Below are positions 16,619 through 25,869 of a stretch of DNA of 64,000 bases, piece by piece. The notes under the pieces were generated by a model. That model did not search any database and was not told the origin of the DNA. It was given only the letters and a program-made list of their open reading frames with translations. Origin of the DNA: Suilimivivens aceti (lineage in GTDB: Bacteria > Bacillota > Clostridia > Lachnospirales > Lachnospiraceae); assembly GCF_025567405.1 (NCBI RefSeq), contig NZ_JAOQKJ010000001.1:124001-188000 (forward strand), given 5' to 3'. The first letter of the stretch is position 1; each line of letters opens with the position of its first letter. The position numbers and the translations under genes are program-made.

Positions 16619-18205
16619 TCAGTCAACCTCGGCCTGGTTCTTCTCATCCTCGTTATTGGAGGTCTCATGATATTCCTGCTCGGTATTTACACTCCAGATA
16701 TTCTTCTTATCCTTTGTTCCGCTTATAATGTTCTTAACTGCCTCAAAGGAAGTAACCATGGAATGATCAATATTATTGTAACGGTGCTGTCCATTTCTCC
16801 CCACACAGTACAGATTCTCAATACCGCTCAGATATTCAATCAGCCTGTCCATCTCATCATAGGTGTCAAAGTAAGCCGGATAGGCCTTCTTCACCTTCTC
16901 CATATGGACATCCAGTACCACATCCGGACTGTCGATCAGACCAAGCTTCACCATTTCAGAAACACCGATCTTTGCAAACTCTTCCTCAGTCATATTCCAG
17001 TACTCATCGCCTTCATTGACAAAGTACTCAAGACCGATCCATACGGTATGCTCCAGATCCTTGATCATATATGGTGACCAGTTATTGTAAATCTGGAAAC
17101 GTCCCAGCTTTACATTGCGATCCTGCACATAGACCCAGCAGTCCGGAACAATATTGTTAATGGTCTTAATATTAGTCTTATTTACAAGATTGATCTTAGG
17201 TACCAGTACGCCAAGCGTCATATAATCACGATAAGGAAGTCCCTTGGCGATCCTTGCAGGCTCTGCCGGCACATCGTTCATACCGCCAACCAGATCCTTC
17301 ACCGGCATGGAAGAAATGAAATAATCACCTTCCATGGTGAACTCCTGTCCATCCTTTTCATAGGTCAGGGAGGTCAGCACATTATCCGCATTCTTGTGAA
17401 GCTTCGTAACCTTTGCATTTTTGATGATCGTACCGCCAAGCTTTTCAACCTCAGCTGCAGTTACGTCCCAGAGCTGTCCGGGACCAAGCTTTGGATATTT
17501 GAATTCCTCGATCAGAGAGGTATTGACCTTACGGTTCTTTACCTTGAAAAGCTTGCCAAAGAAATCCTTCAGGATTCCCATAATGGAAAGCCCCTTAGTT
17601 CTCTGTGCACCCCAGGAAGCATCGATCTCACTGGGATGACGTCCCCAGAGGTTCTCTGTATAGTACTCAAAGAACATGGAATACAGCTTCCTGCCAAAGC
17701 AGTTAATATAGAAATTTTCCAGATTATCCTCCGGCAGCTTATGGAACATGGATCCCAGATAGCTGAAGCCTACCTTCAGGGTAGTCAGCACACCAAAGTT
17801 CTTAAAGGTTTCCGGCTTTAAGGAAATCGGATAATCATAAAACTTGGTATCAAACAGGATACGGGAAACACGGTGTCTTGTCAGCATAACACGATCTTCC
17901 TTCTCCGGATCCGGCCCGCCCTTATGCACTGGCATCTCACGCTTTAATACAATATCATCGTAGGTCGGCGCTCCCTGCATAGGAAGCATGTTGTCCCACC
18001 ATTCATTTACCTCCGGAATCTTGGAGAAGAAACGGTGTCCTCCCATGTCCATACGGTTTCCTTTATAATTTACTGTTTTGGAAATACCGCCAAAGCAGTC
18101 ACTCTCCTCAAAAACCACCACCTCTATATCCCTGGCCTTGGTCAGGAGCTCATAAGCTGCTGTCAGTCCCGCCGGACCGGCACCAATGATCAGTGCTTTC
18201 TTCAT
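16619..18205 (-). CDS. FAD-dependent oxidoreductase, amine-oxidase/UDP-galactopyranose-mutase-like fold
   Basis: 528 residues. The N-terminal dinucleotide motif GAGPAGLTAAYELL, then FGGISKTV and MDMGGHRFFSK, place it among NAD(P)-binding amine-oxidase-type proteins that resemble UDP-galactopyranose mutase and protoporphyrinogen oxidase. The C-terminal GRNGQHRYNNIDHSM motif closes the FAD site. The last ~25 residues are an acidic, disordered tail. It lacks membrane segments. It follows the DUF4956 gene at 107 bp and has its own promoter in that gap, so it is not simply the last gene of that operon. In glycan clusters such proteins may act on nucleotide or lipid-linked sugars; substrate not determined. 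Confidence 0.82.
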   Translation of the reverse strand: MKKALIIGAGPAGLTAAYELLTKARDIEVVVFEESDCFGGISKTVNYKGNRMDMGGHRFFSKIPEVNEWWDNMLPMQGAPTYDDIVLKREMPVHKGGPDPEKEDRVMLTRHRVSRILFDTKFYDYPISLKPETFKNFGVLTTLKVGFSYLGSMFHKLPEDNLENFYINCFGRKLYSMFFEYYTENLWGRHPSEIDASWGAQRTKGLSIMGILKDFFGKLFKVKNRKVNTSLIEEFKYPKLGPGQLWDVTAAEVEKLGGTIIKNAKVTKLHKNADNVLTSLTYEKDGQEFTMEGDYFISSMPVKDLVGGMNDVPAEPARIAKGLPYRDYMTLGVLVPKINLVNKTNIKTINNIVPDCWVYVQDRNVKLGRFQIYNNWSPYMIKDLEHTVWIGLEYFVNEGDEYWNMTEEEFAKIGVSEMVKLGLIDSPDVVLDVHMEKVKKAYPAYFDTYDEMDRLIEYLSGIENLYCVGRNGQHRYNNIDHSMVTSFEAVKNIISGTKDKKNIWSVNTEQEYHETSNNEDEKNQAEVD

Positions 18206-18233
18206 GCTATACCTATACCTTTCCGATTAATCA

Positions 18234-18261
18234 ATTATACTGATTGTAACATAATTCTCAA
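18234..18261 (-). promoter_or_regulatory. Sigma-A promoter for the FAD oxidoreductase gene
   Basis: TTGAGA (18256-18261) and TATAAT (18234-18239) on the minus strand, 16 bases apart, about 30 bases upstream of the start at 18205. Confidence 0.65.
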
Positions 18262-18312
18262 TTACTGTCTATGTGACCGCATACTAACTTCCTAAAAAGA
18301 GCCTTTGATTTT

Positions 18313-18987
18313 CTAATTTTTCACTTCTCCGTCATGAACAAGCAGGGAAACATTTTGTATCCCCTCAACTTTCATGAGTTCCTCTATAATCCCGTTATCA
18401 TTTCCTTTGAATCTGATTTCAAATATCATGTCGATTCCATTCTTATTTACATTCTTTGAACGCAGTCTCAGCTTCCCATATTTTGCAGCAATATCCGAAA
18501 TTTTCCCATCGCTGCATCCGCAATCCCCATTCACAATCAGTAAATACGCACTTGTTTTTAAAGGAATCATATCCAAAATCAAAATTCCAATTGTTACCAG
18601 TATTGCAAGAATAATTGCAATTTTGTAAAGTCCCGCTCCACAAATGATGCCTGTCCCTATCGACCAGAACAAAAACAGAAGATCCATGGGATCCTTAATT
18701 GCTGTTCTAAACCGGACAATAGACAATGCTCCTACCATACCAAGTGAAATTACAATACTGGACTGCATTGCAAGAATAATTCCTGCCGTTACCACTGAAA
18801 TTACAGCCATGGAAATATTGAAATTTTTGAAATAAAAAGCGCTTTTCGTTATCCTTTTATAAATAAAAAAGATATACACTCCAATAGCAAACGTTATCAA
18901 CAAAGTAATTATTATCTTTTCCGTTGACAGATCTGTATACGAAAATCCTTCTAACACTGACTTTTTAATAACATCTTTTGTACTCAT
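18313..18987 (-). CDS. DUF4956 membrane protein, triad copy 1
   Basis: 224 residues with about four N-terminal membrane helices (about 27-140). The family signature SLGMVGALSIVRFRTAIKDP at about residues 81-100 is followed by DLLFLFWSIGTG. The C-terminal ~75 residues form a small soluble domain (MIFEIRFKG..VSLLVHDGEV) that resembles an ACT/MgtC-C-like regulatory fold; this likeness is my inference. It contains a CGCSDG cluster absent from the second copy. It lies 19 bp downstream of the VTC gene. DUF4956 genes recur beside VTC and CotH genes, but the protein's activity is not established; a membrane platform or channel for the polymerase is one possibility. Confidence 0.9.
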   Translation of the reverse strand: MSTKDVIKKSVLEGFSYTDLSTEKIIITLLITFAIGVYIFFIYKRITKSAFYFKNFNISMAVISVVTAGIILAMQSSIVISLGMVGALSIVRFRTAIKDPMDLLFLFWSIGTGIICGAGLYKIAIILAILVTIGILILDMIPLKTSAYLLIVNGDCGCSDGKISDIAAKYGKLRLRSKNVNKNGIDMIFEIRFKGNDNGIIEELMKVEGIQNVSLLVHDGEVKN

Positions 18988-19006
18988 TTTTCTTTCCCCT
19001 TTATAG

Positions 19007-19684
19007 TTAATTTAATGTCTCTCTTACGTAATAATATTTAGAAAATGATGTCTGCTGCAAAGTTCCTATTTCCAGCAGTTCGGCCAAATATTGTGGCAAG
19101 AACTCATCATACTTCACTTCCAGAATATGTTGTCCTTTAGGTAATACCGGAATTTTATATATTTTTTCATCAAAGAAACTATTCACCTTTTCACAACCTG
19201 CAATATTTCTGTCAAAAGTAATTCTCACATTTCCTCTAGGATCAATATAAGCTGACCTCTCATATTCCACAATACACTTCGGCATCATCCGGCATGTCAT
19301 CGCTTCACTATACAACTCTTTTTCTATTCCAGTCATATTGGGTCTATATACCGGTATCTCTCCACTCATATATTTTTCACAGTCATACCTGGCAATATCT
19401 GCAGAGTTCTTCCGTGTCATCCCCCTACATTTTTCTTTCTTTTCCAAATGTAATACATCTATGCGCCCATCATAAAGACGAATCCGGAATTTTCTTCTGT
19501 TATCTACACCATCTTCATTTTCTCTTTTGCAGCTATCATTGATATCATCAAAATACATACTCCTTATTAAATACGAATTTCCTTTTTGATGCATATCCTT
19601 CTTCATGACAGGTAAAAGTCTGTAATGAAGTATCTCTAATTCCCTTTCTGAAACAAGAAACTTCATTTCATGCCTGTATTCCAT
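19007..19684 (-). CDS. VTC-domain (triphosphate-tunnel) polyphosphate polymerase-like protein, copy 1
   Basis: 225 residues, a single soluble VTC domain without SPX or membrane parts. The tunnel-lining basic and acidic motifs are visible in order: YRHEMKF near the N-terminus, IRSMYFDD, RRKFRIRLYDG, LEKKEKCRGMTRK, VEYERSAY, RITFDR, ILEVKYDEFLP and FSKYYYVRE. In yeast Vtc4 the equivalent domain makes inorganic polyphosphate from ATP. The protein starts one base after the stop of the CotH-like gene, implying tight co-expression. Lack of its own membrane anchor suggests that the DUF4956 partner may recruit it; that is inference. Confidence 0.9.
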   Translation of the reverse strand: MEYRHEMKFLVSERELEILHYRLLPVMKKDMHQKGNSYLIRSMYFDDINDSCKRENEDGVDNRRKFRIRLYDGRIDVLHLEKKEKCRGMTRKNSADIARYDCEKYMSGEIPVYRPNMTGIEKELYSEAMTCRMMPKCIVEYERSAYIDPRGNVRITFDRNIAGCEKVNSFFDEKIYKIPVLPKGQHILEVKYDEFLPQYLAELLEIGTLQQTSFSKYYYVRETLN

Positions 19685-19685
19685 T

Positions 19686-21443
19686 TTATTCTTTCCGTCC
19701 TTTCAAACCAAATGGTTTTCCATATAGTGCATAATGCTCTAATAAATCCTGTCTATTATAAGTATATATTTCTGAAAGAGTCTCATAATTTGCCTCCCAG
19801 TAATACCTTGCCTCGAATTCATCCGTATAATCTATACCATCATAAATTGCACGTTCTTCATTGCCCTCATACAGATCCCGGAAGTAATTATCTAAAAAAG
19901 GAATTCTGTTATTAATATACTCATATACATAGCTATCATCCCAGTGTTCCTTTCCTTCCGGCCACTTTCTGTAATTTCTCTGATATGCACCTGACATATA
20001 CAGATACATATATTCTTCCTCAAACATATCATTAATTATCTGCTCATTAATAACTTGATTCGTTCTTAATTCGCACCATCTGTCATAGAGCATCCCAGAT
20101 ATTTTCTCTGGTTCTTCATAATACAAGACACTCATATCAACAACCCAAGCACTTACATTCTGGTAAAAAGCTGCATCATACCGTGTATAATTATACTCCT
20201 CATAATCTACCCACGGATTTCCAAATGTTGCATTCAAATCCCACGGTATCTTTATGAATTTATATGTTCCATCAGATTGATAATCTGCAACATAAAGAAT
20301 ATTCTTTTTCAGATTATCGGTTCCACCAATTAAGAGACAAAACAGTGTATAATCCACTGAATTTTCCATATTGAGTAATGCTTCACCCTGTTCTGGATCT
20401 GTTTCCTCTTCCTTCAGAAAGAAATTAACCCATTCCTTTAATGGCATCCAGTTTTCAGCAATATCTTCCTTAGGATATTTTAGCTGAAAAATTGGTCGAA
20501 GACCATCTGTATCCGCATTCGTATAATTATGCTCTTCAGGAATTCTGTCAGCCCGGCACTTATACAATTTATCCTCTTTGTTTACAGATAAATTCTTTTT
20601 ATCTGGTTGTTCAAAAACAAGATACACCCCCCTATATTCATCATCTAAAAACAATTCAACATATTCGCAACTAATGCCTTCATCATTTTCAACTGTATTG
20701 CTTCTGGCAATTTTTTGCCATAAATCCATTCCAACCTTATTATGGACAAGTCCAGCATCATCATAAAGAGCATTCAGAATCCAGTCATCATTTTTGCGAA
20801 GACCAAGAATACTATCTTTTTTTCCAAACTCCAGTTTATATCCTGCTTTTTCATAGGTCTCCGATGACCCGCCACGAACATGATAAGAACACTTTTCTAC
20901 TGTTACAATATCGCTTTCTCTATAAGGATCAAATACACTCATTTCCCCATTGTAAACGATTCTTCCATTATGATCTACTTCATGATATTCTTCTGCTTCT
21001 GTTCGTAATACAAGTAATGGCATTCCTGAAAAGACAACATTACAACTATAATAATCTTTTTTCCCAACAAAATATAATTTAAATTCATGTCCGTTTGCAA
21101 TTGCAGCAGTCCTATCGTCAAACATTTCATCTGTTGCAAAATATAACTTGTACTGATCACTTTTCAGCCTGCCATCGTATTTTTTATTCTCTATATTCTG
21201 GGGTATATAAACCGTATTGGATTCAACATCATAGGCGCACAAACTATCATTAAAATAAACATCCGGGATTTCTTCTTTTTTCTCTTTCTTCTGTATCAAA
21301 CCCAGTATTTCTTCCTCTGTTTTGATGCTCGTACTCTCTATCATTTTTTTCTGAAGTACACCATTATGATCCCAGACTAAATACCCTATTAAAAACAGGA
21401 CTAAAATTCCTATTATAATTATATTGTTTTTACTTTTACACAT
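19686..21443 (-). CDS. CotH-family protein kinase-like surface protein, copy 1
   Basis: 585 residues with one N-terminal membrane helix (about 6-24), the rest extracytoplasmic. CotH-kinase features are HVRGGSSETYEKAGYKLEF (substrate/ATP lysine region), DWILNALYDD, YVELFLDDEYRGVYLVFEQ and IPWDLNATFGN. CotH of Bacillus phosphorylates serines of spore-coat proteins. In the last motif the usual second acidic residue (DxD) is asparagine here, while copy 2 keeps DFD. The gene follows a large membrane protein at 15 bp and precedes the VTC gene. Base use is clearly more AT-rich than that of the flanking glycan genes, suggesting separate origin. Confidence 0.88.
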   Translation of the reverse strand: MCKSKNNIIIIGILVLFLIGYLVWDHNGVLQKKMIESTSIKTEEEILGLIQKKEKKEEIPDVYFNDSLCAYDVESNTVYIPQNIENKKYDGRLKSDQYKLYFATDEMFDDRTAAIANGHEFKLYFVGKKDYYSCNVVFSGMPLLVLRTEAEEYHEVDHNGRIVYNGEMSVFDPYRESDIVTVEKCSYHVRGGSSETYEKAGYKLEFGKKDSILGLRKNDDWILNALYDDAGLVHNKVGMDLWQKIARSNTVENDEGISCEYVELFLDDEYRGVYLVFEQPDKKNLSVNKEDKLYKCRADRIPEEHNYTNADTDGLRPIFQLKYPKEDIAENWMPLKEWVNFFLKEEETDPEQGEALLNMENSVDYTLFCLLIGGTDNLKKNILYVADYQSDGTYKFIKIPWDLNATFGNPWVDYEEYNYTRYDAAFYQNVSAWVVDMSVLYYEEPEKISGMLYDRWCELRTNQVINEQIINDMFEEEYMYLYMSGAYQRNYRKWPEGKEHWDDSYVYEYINNRIPFLDNYFRDLYEGNEERAIYDGIDYTDEFEARYYWEANYETLSEIYTYNRQDLLEHYALYGKPFGLKGRKE

Positions 21444-21458
21444 ATTTCTTATTTAAAT

Positions 21459-23018
21459 TTATTCCGTTTCCTTAATCTTCCTTACAGAATCAATTCCATA
21501 AAACCGGCAGAGTCCCCTGTTCTCCCAGTCCTCCGGATCTTCTTTGATATCCGAAAAATACAGAAGCTCTGGCTGTGCTGGCAGTTCCTTCACTACTACA
21601 TCCTTTTCTCCACTTTCATAGATTGTAATCCGTTCTTTTCGTGCCTCCCCATAGGCCTTTGCTGAACCATTTGCCAGATCTGTGATCGCTGATGAAAACG
21701 TAAAATAACGAGGTACAGGGATCACAGTGATCACAGATGCGAAAGCAAAGAACAACAGGCAGAAAAGGACATATACTGCCGTGTTTCCCTGCGACCATTC
21801 TCCCTTCAGGTTCCACTCTTTCTGCTCCACCTTTTTCCGGAACCATCCGGCTGTGTATCCTGTACTCAGTGTCACCACCAGAATATACATAGCATATGTC
21901 AGTGCCTGCAGACGCTGTGCATCCATGCCTCCTACTGCAAACAGAGGCGGCGTCATCATCGCTGCCACAAGACAGAACCCAAAGGCTATAACGCCAAGAG
22001 GACAGGGAAAAGAAAAATCTGTTTTTCCCGCCATATCATAAAACAAAGGTATCAAAATCAGTACCAGGAAAAGCACCGGCCAGCCGGACCATTCATTGAT
22101 ACAGTAATCAAATGCATAATAAAAGGACACAAAAATGGCTTTTACCGGATTCATCCCTGTGGCATCTGCTGCCCGTACCCAGTTACCAGGAGCCGCCACA
22201 TTTAAGAGAAAGCCCAGATAATACAGTCCTATGGGCCACCAGAAAGCTCTGTAAGTCCTCCATTTCTTCTGCAGGCTGACACACAGAATAACTGCCAGAA
22301 ACACAACTGCTCCGTTCAGAGCCGTCATCTGGTTGCCACCTCCCACCAGGAAGCCGAGAACAGATGCCCCCACCAGCTTTCTGATTCGTTTCTTTCCCGT
22401 ATCATAAATAGCCGAAATCAGCAGTCCATAAAACCACATACAGAAGCTATGCACCAGAATATAATTAGCAGCACCGCTGTACCAGTAAAAGGCCTCCACC
22501 CTGCCCTGCATACGCTGCACCGTGATAAACAGCATCAACAGTATCACTGAGCCTGCCAGATACTTATCAGCATGAAACACCCTGCAGAAGATCACCTTGA
22601 GTAAATACGCTGTAGAAAGACTGAGTGCCCCGATCATGATCACACTGGTCCACACATAAGCCCTTTCCCCAAAGGTATTGGGGGGCAGAGCCATCAGAAA
22701 ATTGGAGGTAAAATAACCCATCCAGTTCAGCCAGTCATCTGCTGCACGCACGATCCCTGCCCAGACTATCGCCAGCAGGGAATGGGTATTTACAAATGCC
22801 TGTCTGCAATCACTTCCAATCGAGTAATCATCTGCACTTGGATAATTATAAAATCCGATCCAGAGCAGCGGAACCAGACTGAGCAGATAAACGACCAGTA
22901 AAAACCAGAATAACCGTTTCGGTGTCAGCCATCCAGAAACAAATTTTCCAAACTGTACTCCTTTTTCCTTAACAAATGCCTCCAGCTCCAGTGCTGTATT
23001 TTTTTCCTGTTTCTTCAT
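21459..23018 (-). CDS. DUF6056-like polytopic membrane protein, probable GT-C
   Basis: 519 residues with about eleven helices. The first outer loop reads YPSADDYSIGSDCR and a later loop AFYWYSGAANYI; a conserved NVAAPGNWVRA follows. These three blocks recur in the protein at 53466, so the two are members of one family, which I recall as DUF6056 (moderate certainty). The acidic pair in the first loop and polytopic layout fit GT-C enzymes. It starts 14 bp after the aminotransferase gene and precedes the CotH gene at 15 bp, inside a nine-gene operon. Confidence 0.8.
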   Translation of the reverse strand: MKKQEKNTALELEAFVKEKGVQFGKFVSGWLTPKRLFWFLLVVYLLSLVPLLWIGFYNYPSADDYSIGSDCRQAFVNTHSLLAIVWAGIVRAADDWLNWMGYFTSNFLMALPPNTFGERAYVWTSVIMIGALSLSTAYLLKVIFCRVFHADKYLAGSVILLMLFITVQRMQGRVEAFYWYSGAANYILVHSFCMWFYGLLISAIYDTGKKRIRKLVGASVLGFLVGGGNQMTALNGAVVFLAVILCVSLQKKWRTYRAFWWPIGLYYLGFLLNVAAPGNWVRAADATGMNPVKAIFVSFYYAFDYCINEWSGWPVLFLVLILIPLFYDMAGKTDFSFPCPLGVIAFGFCLVAAMMTPPLFAVGGMDAQRLQALTYAMYILVVTLSTGYTAGWFRKKVEQKEWNLKGEWSQGNTAVYVLFCLLFFAFASVITVIPVPRYFTFSSAITDLANGSAKAYGEARKERITIYESGEKDVVVKELPAQPELLYFSDIKEDPEDWENRGLCRFYGIDSVRKIKETE

Positions 23019-23032
23019 GCTAAAGCTTTCCT

Positions 23033-24133
23033 TTACTCGCCTGTATAATCATTGCAGGCATCTATTACCAGCTGTACCTCGTCTGCAGTCATCTCAGGGA
23101 AAAGAGGCAGGGTTACGCAATGCTTTGCCAGTTTTTCTGCATTCGGGCAGTCCCCCTCATGATACCCCAGCGAAGCATAGGCCTTCTGCAGATGACAGGG
23201 AACCGGATAGTGTCTGTTACACTCCATTCCCTTTTCCTGCATATAGGCCAGGAAGTGCTCCGGGTTCTCCACCTGGATGACAAACAGATGGAATACCGGA
23301 TCTGTATTATCCGGATGTGCCTGATGTATAATAAGCGGATTATAGATCTCTCTTAAATACTGTTTCCCAATCTCACGTCTTCGTGCTGTCCATTCCGGCA
23401 GGTATTTCAGGCTCACACTCAAAACTGCCCCCTGGATTCCCTCCAGACGGTAATTATAACCGATCATGTCATGATAATACCTCACATGACATCCCTGATT
23501 TTTCATGGTTGTAACTGTATCAAAATGCTCCTGTGTTTTGCAGGTCACACTGCCGCCTTCCCCGAAGGCATACAGATTTTTGCCGGGATAAAAGGAAAAG
23601 CAGCCAATATCGCCAAGGCTTCCTGCCATTCTTCCTTCATAACCAGCTCCATGTGCCTGCGCGCAGTCCTCCACAACAAATAATCCGTGTCTGTCTGCAA
23701 TTTCTTTCACTTTGCTGAATTCAAAAGGCTGTCCATATAAATGGACTCCGATGATCCCCTTTGTCTTATCTGTGATCTTTTCTTCGATCTTATCCGGATC
23801 GATCTCCCAGGTATCTGCCGTACAGTCCACAAATACCGGTGTTGCTCCTGTGTAGCTGACACCCCAGGCCGTTGCAATGTAGGTATTTGCAGGAACAATC
23901 ACTTCATCCCCCGGTCCTACACCAAGTGCTGCCATCGCACAATGCAGGGCGCTGGTGCCATTATTGACACCCGCTGCGTAAGGAACTCCCACATATTCCG
24001 CAAACTCCCGGTCAAACTGATCTGCATATTTCCCACCGGAAAAGGCTGTTTCCTCACAGACAGCCTCAATCGCCTTTAAATATTCCTCTCTATGCTTCTG
24101 AAAATCCCTGGATAAATCAATTCTTTTCAGCAT
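23033..24133 (-). CDS. DegT/DnrJ/EryC1/StrS-family sugar aminotransferase
   Basis: 366 residues. PLP-dependent transamination of a nucleotide-linked keto sugar is the family role. Visible features are GVNNGTSALHCAM (phosphate binding), VEDCAQAHGA with the PLP-ring aspartate, and FSFYPGKNLYAFGEGG with the PLP lysine at residue 185. Length is typical. It lies 2 bp after the GT2 gene. QdtB/FdtB-like enzymes of this type make 3-amino-3,6-dideoxyhexoses from dTDP-4-keto-6-deoxyglucose via a ketoisomerase; no ketoisomerase is seen here, so the exact amino sugar is open. Confidence 0.93.
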   Translation of the reverse strand: MLKRIDLSRDFQKHREEYLKAIEAVCEETAFSGGKYADQFDREFAEYVGVPYAAGVNNGTSALHCAMAALGVGPGDEVIVPANTYIATAWGVSYTGATPVFVDCTADTWEIDPDKIEEKITDKTKGIIGVHLYGQPFEFSKVKEIADRHGLFVVEDCAQAHGAGYEGRMAGSLGDIGCFSFYPGKNLYAFGEGGSVTCKTQEHFDTVTTMKNQGCHVRYYHDMIGYNYRLEGIQGAVLSVSLKYLPEWTARRREIGKQYLREIYNPLIIHQAHPDNTDPVFHLFVIQVENPEHFLAYMQEKGMECNRHYPVPCHLQKAYASLGYHEGDCPNAEKLAKHCVTLPLFPEMTADEVQLVIDACNDYTGE

Positions 24134-24135
24134 TT

Positions 24136-24882
24136 TTATGCCCCTTTCTTTTCTGACTTCAATGCCTTTCGTAATCTGTGGATCTGTATGATATAGTTTT
24201 TAATTGTTTTGAAAACCTTTACCGTGGTATTATAATCTTCCTGCCATTCTACCGGCATGTCGCAGATCTTCATACCATCCCGTTCTGCTCTGAGCAGAAA
24301 TTCTACCGTATAAAACCAGCCATTGTCCTGACTGCTCTCTGCAACCAGCTGCTCTGCTTCTTCCTTCCTTAAGAAGGTAAATCCACAGAGTGCATCTGTT
24401 GCCTTCATATGAAATATTGTCTTCAGCAGAAACACCAGCCCCATAGAGGTGATCTTCCTGTACCATTTTCTCCCTTTGGTATCAGATTCTTTACTGAATC
24501 TTGTCCCATTTACATACTGAAGCTCCGGATCCTGCTGAAACATTTCTATCGTTTTTCCCAGATATTTCAGATCTGTGGAAAGATCAATATCCATATATCC
24601 CACAATATCGCAGTCATTCAGCTCGATTCCCTTCCGGAATGCTACACCAACGCCTCTCTCCCCTACTCTGACATAGGTTACTTCCGGATAAGCTTCTTCC
24701 AGTTTCTTTCCAATCTCCGGTGTTTCATCCTCTGATCCGTTATCTAATATCGTTAGCTTACAGGGAATCGTCACCTGCTCCCTGACATAGGCTATCGTTG
24801 TCTCAATCCCTTTCTGCAGCCGCAGTCTTTCATTCAGGACCGGAAAAAGCAGATTAATGCTGTTTACTTCTCTTTTCATCAT
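24136..24882 (-). CDS. GT2-family glycosyltransferase, polyprenyl-phosphate-sugar synthase-like
   Basis: About 248 residues. The GT-A fold motifs are LLFPVLNE, ILDNGSEDET and YMDIDLSTDLKYL (the DxD equivalent). There is no C-terminal membrane pair, as in Dpm1-type enzymes that load a sugar onto polyprenyl phosphate. Start at 24882 (or 24879, adjacent ATG codons) is preferred to the TTG at 24903 because AAGGA precedes them and the TAA of the upstream gene ends at 24890. It sits between another GT2 and the aminotransferase, so it may charge a lipid with the amino sugar made by the latter. Confidence 0.85.
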   Translation of the reverse strand: MMKREVNSINLLFPVLNERLRLQKGIETTIAYVREQVTIPCKLTILDNGSEDETPEIGKKLEEAYPEVTYVRVGERGVGVAFRKGIELNDCDIVGYMDIDLSTDLKYLGKTIEMFQQDPELQYVNGTRFSKESDTKGRKWYRKITSMGLVFLLKTIFHMKATDALCGFTFLRKEEAEQLVAESSQDNGWFYTVEFLLRAERDGMKICDMPVEWQEDYNTTVKVFKTIKNYIIQIHRLRKALKSEKKGA

Positions 24883-24889
24883 ATTTTCC

Positions 24890-25852
24890 TTATTTCCTTG
24901 CAATTTTCTCGATATCAGAAACCAGATATCTCTGGTGCTTATAAATCAGATTCAGCAGTACTGACAGATACTTCAGAATAATGGTCAGCAGTGCAAATAC
25001 ACCAAAGAAACCAAGCGCCAGAAAGCCCATCGTTGACAGCCAGCCTTCTACCGGCTTATGGGAATTAAACAGATCTGACACCAGATAAATCCCCATGGCT
25101 ACTGTAAACACCAGAAAGGCGCAGCAGATGACCATGGAAACTCTCTCCAGCACATTAGTAAAATAGATAAAGGAATCCAGTGCCAGTGATGTTCTTTCTG
25201 AGGCTACCGTCTCATTCGTGATCCTCGCCTTCTCATCCCTGCTCTCATAATACATGGTTGCTGCATTCAGTCCACAATTACTGTATACAGCCTTCCGGTA
25301 GGGAATATACTGTCCTATCGACTTGATCCGGTTAATTGCCCTTCTCGAAATAATACGGAAGGTTTCCGGTCCGATCCTGCCGCCACCCCTGCTTGTCATA
25401 TTATACAGAGAATAAAAGATCCGTGATGTCAGCCGCATTTTCCCCTTACTGCTGGCAGCCACAATATCATTTCCTTCAAGAAGCTTTTCATACACCCGGA
25501 GCAGCATATCCGGATCATAATCCATGAATACATCGTCAAATTCATACACAAAATCACCAATAGCAAGATCCCGGCCTGCATTCATGGCACTCTCGATCCC
25601 CTGGAAATAACTCATATGGATGATATTGACCATGGCATTTATCTGGTTTTCCTCCAGAAAGCCTTTTAATTTCTCTATTGTTCCATCTGTACAGCCATCA
25701 TCTACACATACGATCTCAAACTTTTCAAAGTTGTCCTCAAACACCGGAATAATAGAACGCATGAAAAAGCGGATATATTCTTCCACATTATGCAGATACA
25801 CAACCAGAGAAATAAACTTTTTTTCTTTTTTACTGTTTCCCGTCACATTCAT
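24890..25852 (-). CDS. GT2-family glycosyltransferase with C-terminal membrane helices (GtrB-like)
   Basis: 320 residues. The N-terminal GT-A domain shows SLVVYLHNVEEYI, VCVDDGCTDGT and YEFDDVFMDYDPD; two membrane helices (about 235-260 and 270-295) close the protein. This layout matches GtrB/ArnC-type enzymes that make undecaprenyl-phosphate-linked sugars for later transfer by GT-C enzymes. The first motif has lost the usual proline/tyrosine of the family, and the DxD region is DDxxxDYD. It is 17 bp from the FAD oxidoreductase gene. Confidence 0.83.
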   Translation of the reverse strand: MNVTGNSKKEKKFISLVVYLHNVEEYIRFFMRSIIPVFEDNFEKFEIVCVDDGCTDGTIEKLKGFLEENQINAMVNIIHMSYFQGIESAMNAGRDLAIGDFVYEFDDVFMDYDPDMLLRVYEKLLEGNDIVAASSKGKMRLTSRIFYSLYNMTSRGGGRIGPETFRIISRRAINRIKSIGQYIPYRKAVYSNCGLNAATMYYESRDEKARITNETVASERTSLALDSFIYFTNVLERVSMVICCAFLVFTVAMGIYLVSDLFNSHKPVEGWLSTMGFLALGFFGVFALLTIILKYLSVLLNLIYKHQRYLVSDIEKIARK

Positions 25853-25869
25853 TTCCTCGCTTTGTCTTT

